A stretch of 64,000 nucleotides of DNA, taken from contig JBGPBV010000019.1 in the NCBI GenBank assembly GCA_041481445.1, positions 7,770 through 71,769 of the forward strand, written 5' to 3'. Below, in pieces: positions 1 through 8,598 of this stretch. The notes under the pieces are model-generated. The model was not told the DNA's origin. It saw only the letters and a program-made list of their open reading frames with translations, and made no database searches. Both the position numbers and the translations under genes were made by a program. This stretch comes from AA29 sp041481445. GTDB taxonomy: Bacteria > Acidobacteriota > Vicinamibacteria > Fen-336. Position 1 is the stretch's first letter. Every line of letters begins with the position of its first letter.

Positions 1-1
1 C

Positions 2-637
2 ACCCTGTGCGCGGAGACCGCCCCCTTCCTCGAGCGGATGGCCGACTTCGTGGAGACGCTCGGGATCGTGTTCTGGGAGGTGTTCTTCCTGGTCCCCACC
101 GGCCGCGGCAGCGTCATCGGCGGCCTGCGCGCCGACGAGTGCGAGCGGATGTTCGAGGTCATCCAGCGGGTCCAGGAGAAGGGCACGTTCATCGTCAAGG
201 TGACGGAGGCCCCGCACTACCGGCGCCACGTGGCGCAGCGCCTGGCCGCGGCCCCGGGAGCCTCGCGGGCGGGCGGCGCCGTCGAGATGCCGTCCCTGCT
301 CACCACCTCCGAGGGCCCCGGCCACACCGTCGGCCTGGCCCCGCGCGGCGTGAACGCCGGCAACGGCTTCCTCTTCGTGTCCCATCGCGGCGAGGTCTTC
401 CCGAGCGGCTTCCTGCCCCTGCGGGCGGGGAGCGTGCGCGAGAGCTCGCTCTTGGAGATCTACCGCGACACGCCCATCTTCCGCGCCCTGCGCGACCCCG
501 ACGCGCTGGAGGGACGCTGCCGCCGCTGCGAGTTCCGCCGGATCTGCGGCGGGTCGCGCTCGCGCGCGTATGCGCTGACCGGCGACCCGTTCGCGACCGA
601 CCCCTGGTGCTCGTACCGGCCGGCGGAGGGCGCCTAG
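2..637 (+). CDS. radical SAM/SPASM domain protein, C-terminal part (5' end outside window)
   Basis: The frame is open from the left edge, so about 211 C-terminal residues are visible and the N-terminal radical SAM core (CX3CX2C) is not. The region contains FFLVPTGRG and ends in a SPASM-like cysteine cluster, GRCRRCEFRRICGG followed by a further Cys in DPWCSYRP, which in this superfamily binds an auxiliary iron-sulfur cluster. Members of this class are heme-d1/AhbD-like or peptide-modifying enzymes; I recall the LVPTGRG motif from the TIGR04053-type group, whose substrate is not known to me. The stop overlaps by 4 bases the end of the convergent hemerythrin gene. The family call is firm, the precise role open. 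Confidence 0.8.
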   Translation, partial: TLCAETAPFLERMADFVETLGIVFWEVFFLVPTGRGSVIGGLRADECERMFEVIQRVQEKGTFIVKVTEAPHYRRHVAQRLAAAPGASRAGGAVEMPSLLTTSEGPGHTVGLAPRGVNAGNGFLFVSHRGEVFPSGFLPLRAGSVRESSLLEIYRDTPIFRALRDPDALEGRCRRCEFRRICGGSRSRAYALTGDPFATDPWCSYRPAEGA

Positions 638-1116
638 GGCTGCTCCGGCCCCAGCCACTGGCGCATCCACAGCGCGCGCTGGCCGGCCTCCTCGTACACG
701 TGCTCCACGTTCCAGTTGCACATGGACGTGAGCTGCTCTTCCGTGAGCCATTCCTCGGCGAGCACGAAGAGCCCGTGGATCTCGTGCTCGAGGTGGTCGT
801 GGAGGAGGCTCACGAACCGCTCGACGTCGGACGAGTCGAAATCGCCGCCGCGTATCCTCGCGACCGCCTGGCGGATGGCCGCGTGCTCGGCGCGCACGGC
901 CACGAGGGCGGGGAACTCCTCGCCCAGGGCGCGGGTGAGCGCCGGGTACAGCGCGGCGTCCTCGATCTCGGAGTGACGGCCCTCCGCCACCGCGATCGTC
1001 TCCACGGCCGCCGCGATCACCTCGCGGGGCGCGCCGAGCGCGACCAGCTCGCGCACGATCTTGAGCTGCTGCAGGAACACGCCGTGCTCGACCTTCAGGC
1101 GATCCGTGATCTTCAT
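634..1116 (-). CDS. hemerythrin HHE cation-binding domain protein
   Basis: This 160-residue soluble protein is one four-helix hemerythrin-like domain. The expected di-iron ligands are present in order: His in LKVEHGVF, His and Glu in GRHSEIEDAALYP, His in RAEHAAI, and a pair of His in HDHLEHEIHGLF. Such proteins bind O2, NO or iron and often protect oxygen-sensitive metalloenzymes; the window holds several of those. The ATG at 1116 has GAGAGGTGG upstream at good spacing. It is transcribed divergently from resB across a 203-base gap and ends against the upstream radical SAM gene. A second, unrelated-looking hemerythrin lies at 30.1 kb. The ligand for this copy cannot be told from sequence. Confidence 0.85.
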   Translation of the reverse strand: MKITDRLKVEHGVFLQQLKIVRELVALGAPREVIAAAVETIAVAEGRHSEIEDAALYPALTRALGEEFPALVAVRAEHAAIRQAVARIRGGDFDSSDVERFVSLLHDHLEHEIHGLFVLAEEWLTEEQLTSMCNWNVEHVYEEAGQRALWMRQWLGPEQP

Positions 1117-1213
1117 CCGCCACCTCTCGGGCTTCCGGCCGGCCGCAGGAGCAAGCGCGGTGCCATCGCGCGCGCCGCGCCAGGGGCGGCGGTGCAGGGA
1201 CGCCGGCGCTGGA

Positions 1214-1236
1214 TTTTCGCCCTCCGCGGGGGAAAA
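1214..1236. promoter_or_regulatory. inverted repeat in the divergent hemerythrin/resB promoter region
   Basis: The arms TTTTCGCCC and GGGGGAAAA pair with one mismatch around a 5-base spacer. It sits midway in the 203-base divergent gap and is the most A/T-containing symmetric site there, so it could be a regulator site for either gene. A short rho-independent-like hairpin is the alternative. No promoter hexamers could be assigned with confidence. Confidence 0.3.
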
Positions 1237-1319
1237 CGCACCTCTTGCCGACGGGAGCGGCCGAAACGTGCGAATTGCGCCACTTGGCGCGGGTACGGGG
1301 TTTGAATCGAGGGTCTGCC

Positions 1320-2780
1320 ATGAGCTCGAGAGCTGCCCTCGATCCCCGCCGCCTTTTCGACCTCCTGGCCTCGCTCCGCGTCGGCATCGTGTCGATGGTG
1401 GTGCTGGCGGTGGCCTGCGGCGTCGCGACCTTCTACGAGTCGAGCCACGGGACCGCCGCCGCCCAGCGCGTCTTCTACCAGACGCGGTGGTTCACGTTCC
1501 TGCTCGCCCTGCTGGCCGTGAACATCTTCCTCTCCATGCTCAAGCGCTACCCGTGGCACCCCCACCAGGCCGGATTCGTGATGGCGCACGTCGGGATCGT
1601 CCTCCTGCTCGTGGGATCGCTCGTCTCGCTGCATCTCGGCCTCGACGGCACGGTGGCCCTCTACGAAGGGGAGGGCACGGGCAGCGTGGCCCTGCGCGCG
1701 CCCACCCTCGACGTGCAGGTCGGCGATCACCATGAGACCTTCGCCGCCGCGTTCGACTCCGCCCCGCCGCGGCCGGCCCGGCCGGCGGTGTGGGCGGTGG
1801 CGGGCACGCCGGTCAAGCTGGTGGCGGACGGATACGCGCCCCATGTCGAGGCGACGGAGGCGGTCGTGCCCGCGGACGACGGGACGCCCGCCGCGTCGTA
1901 CGCCCTGGACGGCCCTTTCGGACACGCGGCGGGATGGCTCCTGGCCGGCGGCGAGCGCGCGCGGGCCGAGATGGGCCCGCTGCACCTCGACCTCCGCTCG
2001 GCGGCCTCGGAGGCCGAGGCCCAGGCGGCCCTGCACGGTCAGGTGACCGGCAACCAGGTGGCGTTCGTCGTGGGCCCGGAGGCCCAGGCGCGGTTCGCGC
2101 TGCGGGCGGAAGGGCGCCCACCCGTGATCGGGCAACTGAGCCCCGGCCGCGCGATCGAGACGCCGTGGATGGGCCTCACCGTGACCGTCGACCGCCTGCT
2201 GCCGCACGCCACGGTCCGGAGGACGGTGGCGCCGGCGACCGCGCCCGCGCGCGAGGAGCGGCGCGTGCCCGGCGTCCGGGTGCGCTTCGACAGCCCGGCC
2301 GGCGGCACCGCCTCCGAGTGGATCCCCTGGGGCGAGAGCGTCGGGGCCGAGCTCGCGGAAGGACCCGCCTCCGTCTCCTTCGGCGAGGCGCAGGCGGCGC
2401 TGCCGTTCCGCATCACCCTCCTCGAGTTCAAGGCCGCCACGTACCCGGGCTCGCGCCGCCCCGCCAGCTACGAGAGCCGCGTCCGGATCGACGAGCCGGA
2501 CGGCCGCACGTCGGAGCACCTGGTCTCGATGAACCACCCGCTGCACCGCGACGGGTACGTGTTCTTCCAGGCCTCCTTCGTCGAAGGGCGGCCCATGATG
2601 TCGATCTTCTCCGTCTCCCGCTCGCCCGGCCTGCCCCTCGTGTACGCGGGCACCGCGCTCGTGAGCCTGGGCGTGGCCTGGATGTTCTACGTCAAGCCCT
2701 GGGTGGCCCGCCGGCAAGCGCGCCAGGCCGCCGGACGACGCCGGGCCTGGGCGGGAAACGTCGCGGAGGTGACGCCGTGA
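1320..2780 (+). CDS. resB: ResB-like cytochrome c biogenesis protein
   Basis: ResB/Ccs1 partners with ResC/CcsA in system II cytochrome c maturation, carrying heme to apocytochromes outside the membrane. The 486-residue protein has three early membrane spans (about residues 17-37, 57-75 and 85-105), a long extracytoplasmic domain and a last span near residue 460. Family landmarks include HQAGFVMAHVGIVLLLVGS in the third span and SMNHPLHRDGYVFFQASF near the C-terminus, matching the usual ResB MNxPLxxxGYxFYQ motif. I chose the ATG at 1320 because the upstream in-frame extension is basic, lacks family similarity and lies in the promoter region. The stop overlaps the next start (GTGA). A CcsA-type partner lies two genes on. 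Confidence 0.88.
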   Translation: MSSRAALDPRRLFDLLASLRVGIVSMVVLAVACGVATFYESSHGTAAAQRVFYQTRWFTFLLALLAVNIFLSMLKRYPWHPHQAGFVMAHVGIVLLLVGSLVSLHLGLDGTVALYEGEGTGSVALRAPTLDVQVGDHHETFAAAFDSAPPRPARPAVWAVAGTPVKLVADGYAPHVEATEAVVPADDGTPAASYALDGPFGHAAGWLLAGGERARAEMGPLHLDLRSAASEAEAQAALHGQVTGNQVAFVVGPEAQARFALRAEGRPPVIGQLSPGRAIETPWMGLTVTVDRLLPHATVRRTVAPATAPAREERRVPGVRVRFDSPAGGTASEWIPWGESVGAELAEGPASVSFGEAQAALPFRITLLEFKAATYPGSRRPASYESRVRIDEPDGRTSEHLVSMNHPLHRDGYVFFQASFVEGRPMMSIFSVSRSPGLPLVYAGTALVSLGVAWMFYVKPWVARRQARQAAGRRRAWAGNVAEVTP

Positions 2781-3718
2781 TCAGCATTGCTCGCATCCTG
2801 TGCCCCACCGACTTCTCCGACGCCTCCCGGCGCGCGCTGGCGGAGGCGGTCACTCTCGCGCGGTGGTACGAGGCCGAGTTGACGGTCCTCCATGCCGCGC
2901 CCCTGCTCGTGCTGCCCCCGGTCGAGCTCGCGTACATCCCGTCCACGGCCCTCGGCCCCGAGGCCCGCCAGCGCCTCCTGGGCGAGCTGCGCGCCTTCGT
3001 GGAGCCGGTGCGCCGCGCGGCCCCGGCCGTCCGCATCGAGCTCGTGGAAGGCGACCCCGTGACCGAGATCCTCTCCCGTGCGCAGGGTGGAGAGACCGAC
3101 CTCGTCGTGCTCGGGACGCACGGCCGGCAGGGTCTCCCGCGCTGGGTGCTCGGCTCGGTCACCGAGAAGGTCCTGCGCCGCGCCCCCTGCCCGGTGCTCA
3201 CGGTGGCCCCGTCCGCGACGGCCGCTCCCTCCGCCCGCTTCGAGACCGTCCTCTGTCCCGTCGACTTCTCGCCGTCCTCTCCCCATACCGTGCGCGAGGC
3301 GGCCGCGCTGGCCGAGGAGGGGCAGGCGCGGCTCGTCCTCCTGCACGTGATCGAGGGATCCATCTACCCGCCCATGCGGGTGCCTCCGGGGTTCGATCGC
3401 GCCGCCTATCGCGACGAGGTGACGGCGGCGGTGAGCGGGCGGCTCTGGCGCCTCCTGCCCGACGGCCGCGGCGGGGCGGAGGTCGCGGTGGTCTGGGGCA
3501 CGCCGCACCGCGAGATCCTCCGGCAGGCGGTGGACCGACGGGCGGGCCTGATCGTCATGGGGGCGCACGGCGGCGCCCTGGACTCGACCGTCTTCGGCTC
3601 GACGGCGCACCGGGTCGTCCGCGACGCCACCGCGCCCGTTCTCGTGCTGCGCGCCCACACCCACGGCTTCGAGGAGCGCACGCCGGAGCTGGTGGGCGTG
3701 CGGGACGGCCTGGAATGA
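2777..3718 (+). CDS. tandem-domain universal stress protein (UspA family)
   Basis: The 313-residue protein has two UspA domains. Domain 1 (about 1-150) opens with ARILCPTDFSDASRRAL and ends with the ATP-loop pattern GTHGRQGLPRWVLGSVTEKV; domain 2 (about 155-310) opens with ETVLCPVDFSPSSPHT and ends with GAHGGALDSTVFGS, the usual G-2x-G-9x-G-S/T form. Both domains could therefore bind ATP. The GTG at 2777 shares bases with the resB stop and has GGAGG at 2765-2769. Its position between resB and ccsA, coupled on both sides, suggests it serves cytochrome maturation or is made in step with it. It resembles the uspA gene at 48.6 kb closely at the N-terminus, so the two are paralogues. Confidence 0.9.
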   Translation: MISIARILCPTDFSDASRRALAEAVTLARWYEAELTVLHAAPLLVLPPVELAYIPSTALGPEARQRLLGELRAFVEPVRRAAPAVRIELVEGDPVTEILSRAQGGETDLVVLGTHGRQGLPRWVLGSVTEKVLRRAPCPVLTVAPSATAAPSARFETVLCPVDFSPSSPHTVREAAALAEEGQARLVLLHVIEGSIYPPMRVPPGFDRAAYRDEVTAAVSGRLWRLLPDGRGGAEVAVVWGTPHREILRQAVDRRAGLIVMGAHGGALDSTVFGSTAHRVVRDATAPVLVLRAHTHGFEERTPELVGVRDGLE

Positions 3719-3738
3719 CCCCTTCGAGGAGGATGAGC

Positions 3739-5427
3739 ATGCGGAGCCGGACCCTGGTCTCCCTCGCCGCCGCCCTCGTCGGCCTGGCCATCTCCGGGGG
3801 GCCGGCCGCCGCCGGCCCCGTGGACGCCCTGCGCAGCCTGCCCGTGCAGGACGGCGGGCGCGTCAAGCCGCTCGACACGTTCGCGCGGGAGTCGTCGCGC
3901 CGCATCACCGGCGCGCGCGCGTTCGGCGCGGAGTCCGTCCGCGGCCTCGATCCGCTGGAATGGATCGTGGCCATGATGGCGGAGCCGGAGCGCTGGAAGG
4001 ATGCGCCGATCATGCGCGTCACCCACGCCGACCTGCGCCAGGCCGTCGGCCTCCCCGCGGCCAAGGACCGCTACACCTTCCGCGAGCTGGCCACCCACGA
4101 GCCGTTCCTCAAGGCGGCGGAGGCCGTGCGTGCGAAGCAGGAGGCGGACGCCGACGCCCGGCTGGACGCCGTCGAGAGCGAGATCGCGAACCTCTACGGC
4201 AACCTGGCCCTGATGTCCGAGATCTTCACCGGCGAGGCCCTCCACGTCGTGCCCGACGCCGCCGAGGCGGACGGGACCTGGGGCTCGTGGGCCCACCTCC
4301 TCCACGCGGAGGACCCCGCCACGCGCCGGGCGGGCCTGCTCGCGAGCGCGCTCCTGTCCGCCTATGCCGCCGGCGACACCGCGGCGGTGGCCACGGCGGC
4401 CGTGACCCTGCGCAGCCGCCTCGGCCCGCTGGCCCCCACCGTGCCCACCCTTGCCACCCTGGAGCGAGAGGTCCGATACAACCGGATGAAGCCGTTCCGC
4501 CTCTCGTGGACCCTGTACCTTCTCGGCTTCCTCGCCCTGCTGGCCAGCTTCCCCCTCGCCTCGCGCGTGGCCTCCGGAGCCGGGTTCGCCCTGGTCACGG
4601 CCGCCTTCCTCGTGCAGGGCTACGGCATGCTCCTGCGCATCCTGATCTCGGGTCGGCCGCCGGTCACGAACATGTACGAGTCGGTCGTGTTCGTCTCCTG
4701 GGGCGCGATGCTGTTCGCGCTGCTGTTCGAGGCGGCCTACCGCGTGCGGTACTTCGCGGCCTGCGCGGCCGGGCTCGGAGTGGTCCTCCTCATCCTGGCC
4801 GACAACGTGCCGATCCTGGACGGCTCGATCGAGCCCCTCGTCCCCGTGCTCCGCGACAACATGTGGCTGACCGTGCACGTCCTGACCATCACGCTGGGAT
4901 ACGCCGCGTTCTTCCTCGGAGTGGCCCTGGGGCACCTGAACCTCGGCCTCTACTTCTTCGCGCCCCGCCGGCAGGCGCTCCTGCGGACGATGTCGCAGTT
5001 CCTCTACCGGTCCCTCCAGGCGGGGACGCTGTTCCTGGCCGCGGGCACCCTGCTGGGCGGGGTCTGGGCCTCGTACTCGTGGGGCCGGTTCTGGGGCTGG
5101 GACCCCAAGGAGACCTGGGCCCTCATCGCCCTCCTCACGTACCTGGCCATCCTGCACGGCCGGTTCATCGGGTGGATCCGCGACTTCGGCCTCGCGGTGG
5201 GCGCCCTGCTCGGCGGCCTCACCGTGCTCATGGCGTGGTACGGCGTGAACTTCATCCTCGGCACCGGCCTCCATTCGTACGGGTTCGGCACCGGCGGTTA
5301 CGCCTACGTGGGCGGCTTCGTGGCCTTCGAGGTGGCGGTGATCACGGGCGCGTTCCTGCGCCTCCGCTCCGCGCGGGCGGCGGACTCGCGTGCGTCCAGC
5401 GCGGCCGCGCTGCCCGCCGGAGTTTGA
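3739..5427 (+). CDS. ccsA: CcsA/ResC-type cytochrome c biogenesis protein with long N-terminal periplasmic domain
   Basis: This is the heme-handling membrane partner of ResB. The 562-residue product starts with a signal-like segment (about residues 5-28), then a periplasmic domain of about 220 residues opening with LPVQDGGRVKPLDTFARESS, then about eight membrane spans. The tryptophan-rich heme-handling motif WGRFWGWDPKETW is at about residue 448, with conserved His residues nearby (TVHVLTITLGY, LHSYGFG). AGGAGG at 3727-3732 sits six bases before the ATG at 3739, which is why I prefer it to the ATG at 3715 that overlaps the uspA stop. The N-terminal domain is like that seen in fused or long CcsA proteins of several anaerobes. 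Together with resB it makes a complete system II pair. Confidence 0.9.
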   Translation: MRSRTLVSLAAALVGLAISGGPAAAGPVDALRSLPVQDGGRVKPLDTFARESSRRITGARAFGAESVRGLDPLEWIVAMMAEPERWKDAPIMRVTHADLRQAVGLPAAKDRYTFRELATHEPFLKAAEAVRAKQEADADARLDAVESEIANLYGNLALMSEIFTGEALHVVPDAAEADGTWGSWAHLLHAEDPATRRAGLLASALLSAYAAGDTAAVATAAVTLRSRLGPLAPTVPTLATLEREVRYNRMKPFRLSWTLYLLGFLALLASFPLASRVASGAGFALVTAAFLVQGYGMLLRILISGRPPVTNMYESVVFVSWGAMLFALLFEAAYRVRYFAACAAGLGVVLLILADNVPILDGSIEPLVPVLRDNMWLTVHVLTITLGYAAFFLGVALGHLNLGLYFFAPRRQALLRTMSQFLYRSLQAGTLFLAAGTLLGGVWASYSWGRFWGWDPKETWALIALLTYLAILHGRFIGWIRDFGLAVGALLGGLTVLMAWYGVNFILGTGLHSYGFGTGGYAYVGGFVAFEVAVITGAFLRLRSARAADSRASSAAALPAGV

Positions 5428-5450
5428 CTGGGGACGCCTTCGGTGCTCCC

Positions 5451-5792
5451 ATGCTGAGGATGGCGCGACGCTCTCGACTGGCTTTGGCCGCGTACCTGCT
5501 CGGCCTCTGCGCGCTGTTCCTGGCCGTCTGCCCGTGCCCGCCGGCGGCGCCGGCGGCCGGACCGGTGGAGCACGGGTGCTGCGCGCCGGAGAGCGGGTGG
5601 CGCGCCGCCCGCCCCTCGTGCTGCGGCCAGGATGGACAGGCGGCGGCGCGCGTCTCCACCCCGGCTCCGCCGGCACCCTCGATCACGGCGGTCTCCGTGA
5701 TCGAGGCCGCGCGGCCGGTGGCGCGCCTGCGTCCGTCCGACGCCCTCCGCGTCCCTGCGCCAGGCCGTCCTCCGCTCGTCCTCCGTATCTGA
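5451..5792 (+). CDS. small exported Cys-rich protein upstream of metal efflux genes
   Basis: I do not recognise a named family. The 113-residue product begins with a basic stretch and a strong hydrophobic segment (LALAAYLLGLCALFLAVC), consistent with a signal peptide or anchor. It then shows clustered cysteines: VCPCPPAAP, EHGCCAPE and PSCCGQDG. The rest is rich in Ala, Pro and Arg. Proteins of this sort often precede copper/silver or zinc efflux operons and may bind or sense the metal outside the membrane; that role is inferred from position, 108 bases before the TolC-type gene. A second in-frame ATG lies at 5460. The reading frame keeps high third-position GC, which supports that it is real. 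Confidence 0.6.
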   Translation: MLRMARRSRLALAAYLLGLCALFLAVCPCPPAAPAAGPVEHGCCAPESGWRAARPSCCGQDGQAAARVSTPAPPAPSITAVSVIEAARPVARLRPSDALRVPAPGRPPLVLRI

Positions 5793-5900
5793 TCCCCTGC
5801 CCCGGGGCCTGAGCGCGCCCCGCTCCCCGTCCGTCTCGAAGGCCGCCGCCCGTGGTCCCCCACGCGCGGCCAGGACGCCGGACACACGGCAGAGGTTTCG

Positions 5901-7271
5901 ATGTCGACCCGACTCTCGTCCGTTCTCTTCACGATGCTGGCCCTGGCCCGCGCAGCCGCGGCCCAGCCGCCCTCCGCGCCGCCCGTGCCCGGGGACGATC
6001 CCGGCCTGGACGCCCTGGTCGCGGAGGCGCTCGCGGCCAACCCGGACCTGCGCGCGCTGGAAGAGGCCGCCCGCGCCGCCCGCCAGCGGCCCGCCCAGGT
6101 CTCGGCTCTCCCCGACCCCGTGCTCGGCCTCGCCTACACGAACGAGACCTGGGGCCTGACCCTGGGCCGCATGGACGACACCAACCTGGCCCTCTCGGCC
6201 AGCCAGGGCCTGCCCTTTCCCGGCAAGCGCCGGCTGCGAGGCGAGATCGCGTCCCGCGAGGCAGACGAGGTCGACCAGCGGGTGGCGCGGGCCCGCCTCG
6301 GCGTGGCCGCCAGCGTGAGGCGCGCCTACGCGGCCCTGCTGCAGGCGCGGGCCCTGCGCGCGCTGGTGGACGAGCAGGGCGGGATCTGGGGGCAGATCGA
6401 GGGGGTGACGCGCGCCCGCTACGGCGTCGGCCAGGGCAACCAGCAGGACGTCCTGCGGGCCCAGGTCGAGATCACGCGCATCGGGCAGCTCACGGCCGAG
6501 CAGGACGCGGAGGCGGCCGTGCGCACGGCGGAGCTCGCCCGGCTCCTGGGCCGCGCGACGGACACCCAGGTGGAGGCGCCGGGCGCCCTCCACGGCGTGG
6601 CCGCCGCGGGGCCGGTGGCGGCCGAGCTGGAGCGCCTGCGGGCGATCAGCCCCGAGCTGGCCGCCGCGCGGTCCGCCGTCGAGCGCGCCCGCCTGCAGGT
6701 CGCCCTGGCGCGGAAGGAGTATCGCCCCGACTTCGCGGTGCAAGCCGCCTACATGAATCGCGGCGGCCTGGACCCCATGTGGCAGGCGGGCGTGGCCCTC
6801 ACCCTGCCCCTCGATCGGAAGCGGCGCGAAGCGGCCGTCGCGGAGTCGGAAGCGCTCCTGCGCGCGGCGGAGTCGCGCGGGGCCGCGGTGGAGCTGCAGC
6901 TCCGGTTTCGGACCGAGGAGCGACTGGCCCAGCTCGAGGCGGTGCGGGCGACGACGACCCTGTACCAGGAAGGCATCGTCCCCCAGGACCGCATGTCGGT
7001 GGAGGCGGCGGTGGCCAGCTACCAGGCCGGCCGCGCGCCGTTCCTCGTCGTCCTGGAGGCGCTCACCACGCTGTACGGCGACCGCGTCACCCTCGTCCGG
7101 CTGCTCGCGGGCCAGGCGCGCCTGCGCGCCAGCCTCGACGAGGCCAGCCTCGAGGCGACGCCCGAGAGCCTTTCCGTGATCCCCGCCGCCATGGCCGGTG
7201 GCGCCGGGGCCGCGAGCGCGGCCGCCCGCGGTACGCCCTCGGGAGCGATGGGCTCGATGGGCAATCAGTGA
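5901..7271 (+). CDS. TolC-family outer membrane efflux protein (CusC-like)
   Basis: The 456-residue product carries a signal peptide (about residues 1-21, ending ARAAAA) and the two-repeat TolC/OEP layout: LVAEALAANPDLRALEEAARAA near the start of repeat 1, and a second repeat from about residue 250. PDPVLGLAYTNETWGL and QGLPFPGKRRLRGEIA are typical of outer membrane factors in heavy-metal exporters. AGAGG precedes the ATG. The next two genes encode the periplasmic adaptor and the RND pump, so this should form the outer channel of a tripartite metal efflux complex. The C-terminal tail is Ala/Gly/Met-rich (GAMGSMGNQ), which may be disordered or bind soft metals. Confidence 0.88.
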   Translation: MSTRLSSVLFTMLALARAAAAQPPSAPPVPGDDPGLDALVAEALAANPDLRALEEAARAARQRPAQVSALPDPVLGLAYTNETWGLTLGRMDDTNLALSASQGLPFPGKRRLRGEIASREADEVDQRVARARLGVAASVRRAYAALLQARALRALVDEQGGIWGQIEGVTRARYGVGQGNQQDVLRAQVEITRIGQLTAEQDAEAAVRTAELARLLGRATDTQVEAPGALHGVAAAGPVAAELERLRAISPELAAARSAVERARLQVALARKEYRPDFAVQAAYMNRGGLDPMWQAGVALTLPLDRKRREAAVAESEALLRAAESRGAAVELQLRFRTEERLAQLEAVRATTTLYQEGIVPQDRMSVEAAVASYQAGRAPFLVVLEALTTLYGDRVTLVRLLAGQARLRASLDEASLEATPESLSVIPAAMAGGAGAASAAARGTPSGAMGSMGNQ

Positions 7272-7278
7272 GGACGCA

Positions 7279-8589
7279 ATGAAGACCCAGATGACGCGCG
7301 CGTTCACCTTCGTGCTGGCCGGCGCGGTCGGCGCCGGCCTCGCCCTGGGCGGAGTCGCCGGGGTGGCGTGCCGCCGCGCCGAGTCACCCTCGCCGGGCGC
7401 CGCCTCCGCCTCGCCGGCCCGCCAGGTCGCCTACTACCGGTCGCCCATGGACCCGGCCGTGCGTTCGGCGACGCCGGCCCGGGACGCCATGGGTATGGAC
7501 TTCGTCCCCGTCTACGAGGACGAGCTGCCGACGGGCGGCATCGCCGGCCGGGCGGTGGTCAACCTCTCGCCGGAGCGCCGCCGCGTCCTCGGCCTGCGCA
7601 GCGAGCCGGTCCGGCTCCTCTCCCTCGAGCGCACGATCCGCACGGTGGGCCTCGTCGCTCCCGACGAGCGGCGCCTGCACCACGTCCACACGAAGTTCGA
7701 GGCCTACGTCGAGCACCTCTACGTGGACTACACGGGGAAGTTCGTGCGGAAGGGCGAGCCGCTGGCCTCCCTCTACAGTCCCGAGCTGTTGGCCACCCAA
7801 CAGGAGTACCTGCTGGCCTACCGCGCCCAGCAGCAGCTCGCCTCGAGCGCCATCCCGTCGGTGGCGCGCGGCGGCGTCGACCTGCTGGAGGCGGCCCGCC
7901 AGCGCCTGCTCCTCTGGGACATCCGCCCCGCCGACATCGCACGGCTGGAAGAAGCGGGCGAGGTGCGCCGCACCCTCGACATCTACTCGCCGGTCAGCGG
8001 CTACGTCACCGAGAAGATGGCGCTGCACGGCATGCGCGTCACCCCCGCGGACACCCTCTTCGACATCGCGGACCTGAGCCACCTCTGGGTGCTGGCCGAC
8101 GTGTACGAGGCCGACCTGTCCGCGGTGCGGGTCGGGATGCCGGCGGAGCTGGGCCTCTCCTACCTGCCCGGCCGGACCTGGGGCGGGGCCGTCACCTACA
8201 TCGCGCCCACTGTCGAGGAGAAGACCCGCACGATCAAGGTGCGCGTCGAGGTCGACAACTCGGACGGCGAGCTCAAGCCGGGGATGTTCGCGGACGTGGC
8301 CTTGAAGACGGCGCTCGGCCGGGGCCTGATGGCGCCGGAGAGCGCGCTGCTCAAGACCGGAGAGCGGACGCTCGTGTTCGTCGACCACGGAGACGGCCGC
8401 CTCGAGCCGCGAGAGGTGCAGGTCGGAGCCAAGGTGGCGGAGGGCGTGCAGGTGGTGGGCGGGCTCTCGGAAGGCGAGCGCGTGGTCACCGCCGCCAACT
8501 TCCTCCTCGACTCCGAGTCCAGCCTCAAGGCCGCCCTGGCCGTGCTCTCTCCCGCCCCGCCCCCGTCCGCGGGCGCGCGCGCCCACTGA
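7279..8589 (+). CDS. cusB: periplasmic adaptor of heavy-metal RND efflux (CusB-like, HlyD family)
   Basis: This membrane-fusion protein (436 residues) would link the RND pump to the TolC channel. It has an N-terminal hydrophobic signal or lipoprotein-like segment with Cys at GVACRRAE, then a short heavy-metal-binding segment, YRSPMDPAVRSATPARDAMG, followed by MDFVPVYED. That Met-Asp variant is typical of CusB-class adaptors. The barrel-sandwich and beta-barrel regions follow, with IYSPVSGYVTEKMALHGMRV and the usual TRTIKVRVEVDNSDGELKPG near residue 320. The ATG at 7279 lies eight bases after the previous stop. The Met-bearing motif and the pump type argue for Cu(I)/Ag(I) rather than Zn/Co/Cd. 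Confidence 0.9.
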   Translation: MKTQMTRAFTFVLAGAVGAGLALGGVAGVACRRAESPSPGAASASPARQVAYYRSPMDPAVRSATPARDAMGMDFVPVYEDELPTGGIAGRAVVNLSPERRRVLGLRSEPVRLLSLERTIRTVGLVAPDERRLHHVHTKFEAYVEHLYVDYTGKFVRKGEPLASLYSPELLATQQEYLLAYRAQQQLASSAIPSVARGGVDLLEAARQRLLLWDIRPADIARLEEAGEVRRTLDIYSPVSGYVTEKMALHGMRVTPADTLFDIADLSHLWVLADVYEADLSAVRVGMPAELGLSYLPGRTWGGAVTYIAPTVEEKTRTIKVRVEVDNSDGELKPGMFADVALKTALGRGLMAPESALLKTGERTLVFVDHGDGRLEPREVQVGAKVAEGVQVVGGLSEGERVVTAANFLLDSESSLKAALAVLSPAPPPSAGARAH

Positions 8590-8598
8590 GAGGGGATC

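Noticed and set aside
3406..5676. A 756-codon minus-strand frame opposite ccsA
   Set aside because: Shadow of ccsA; no recognisable protein features.
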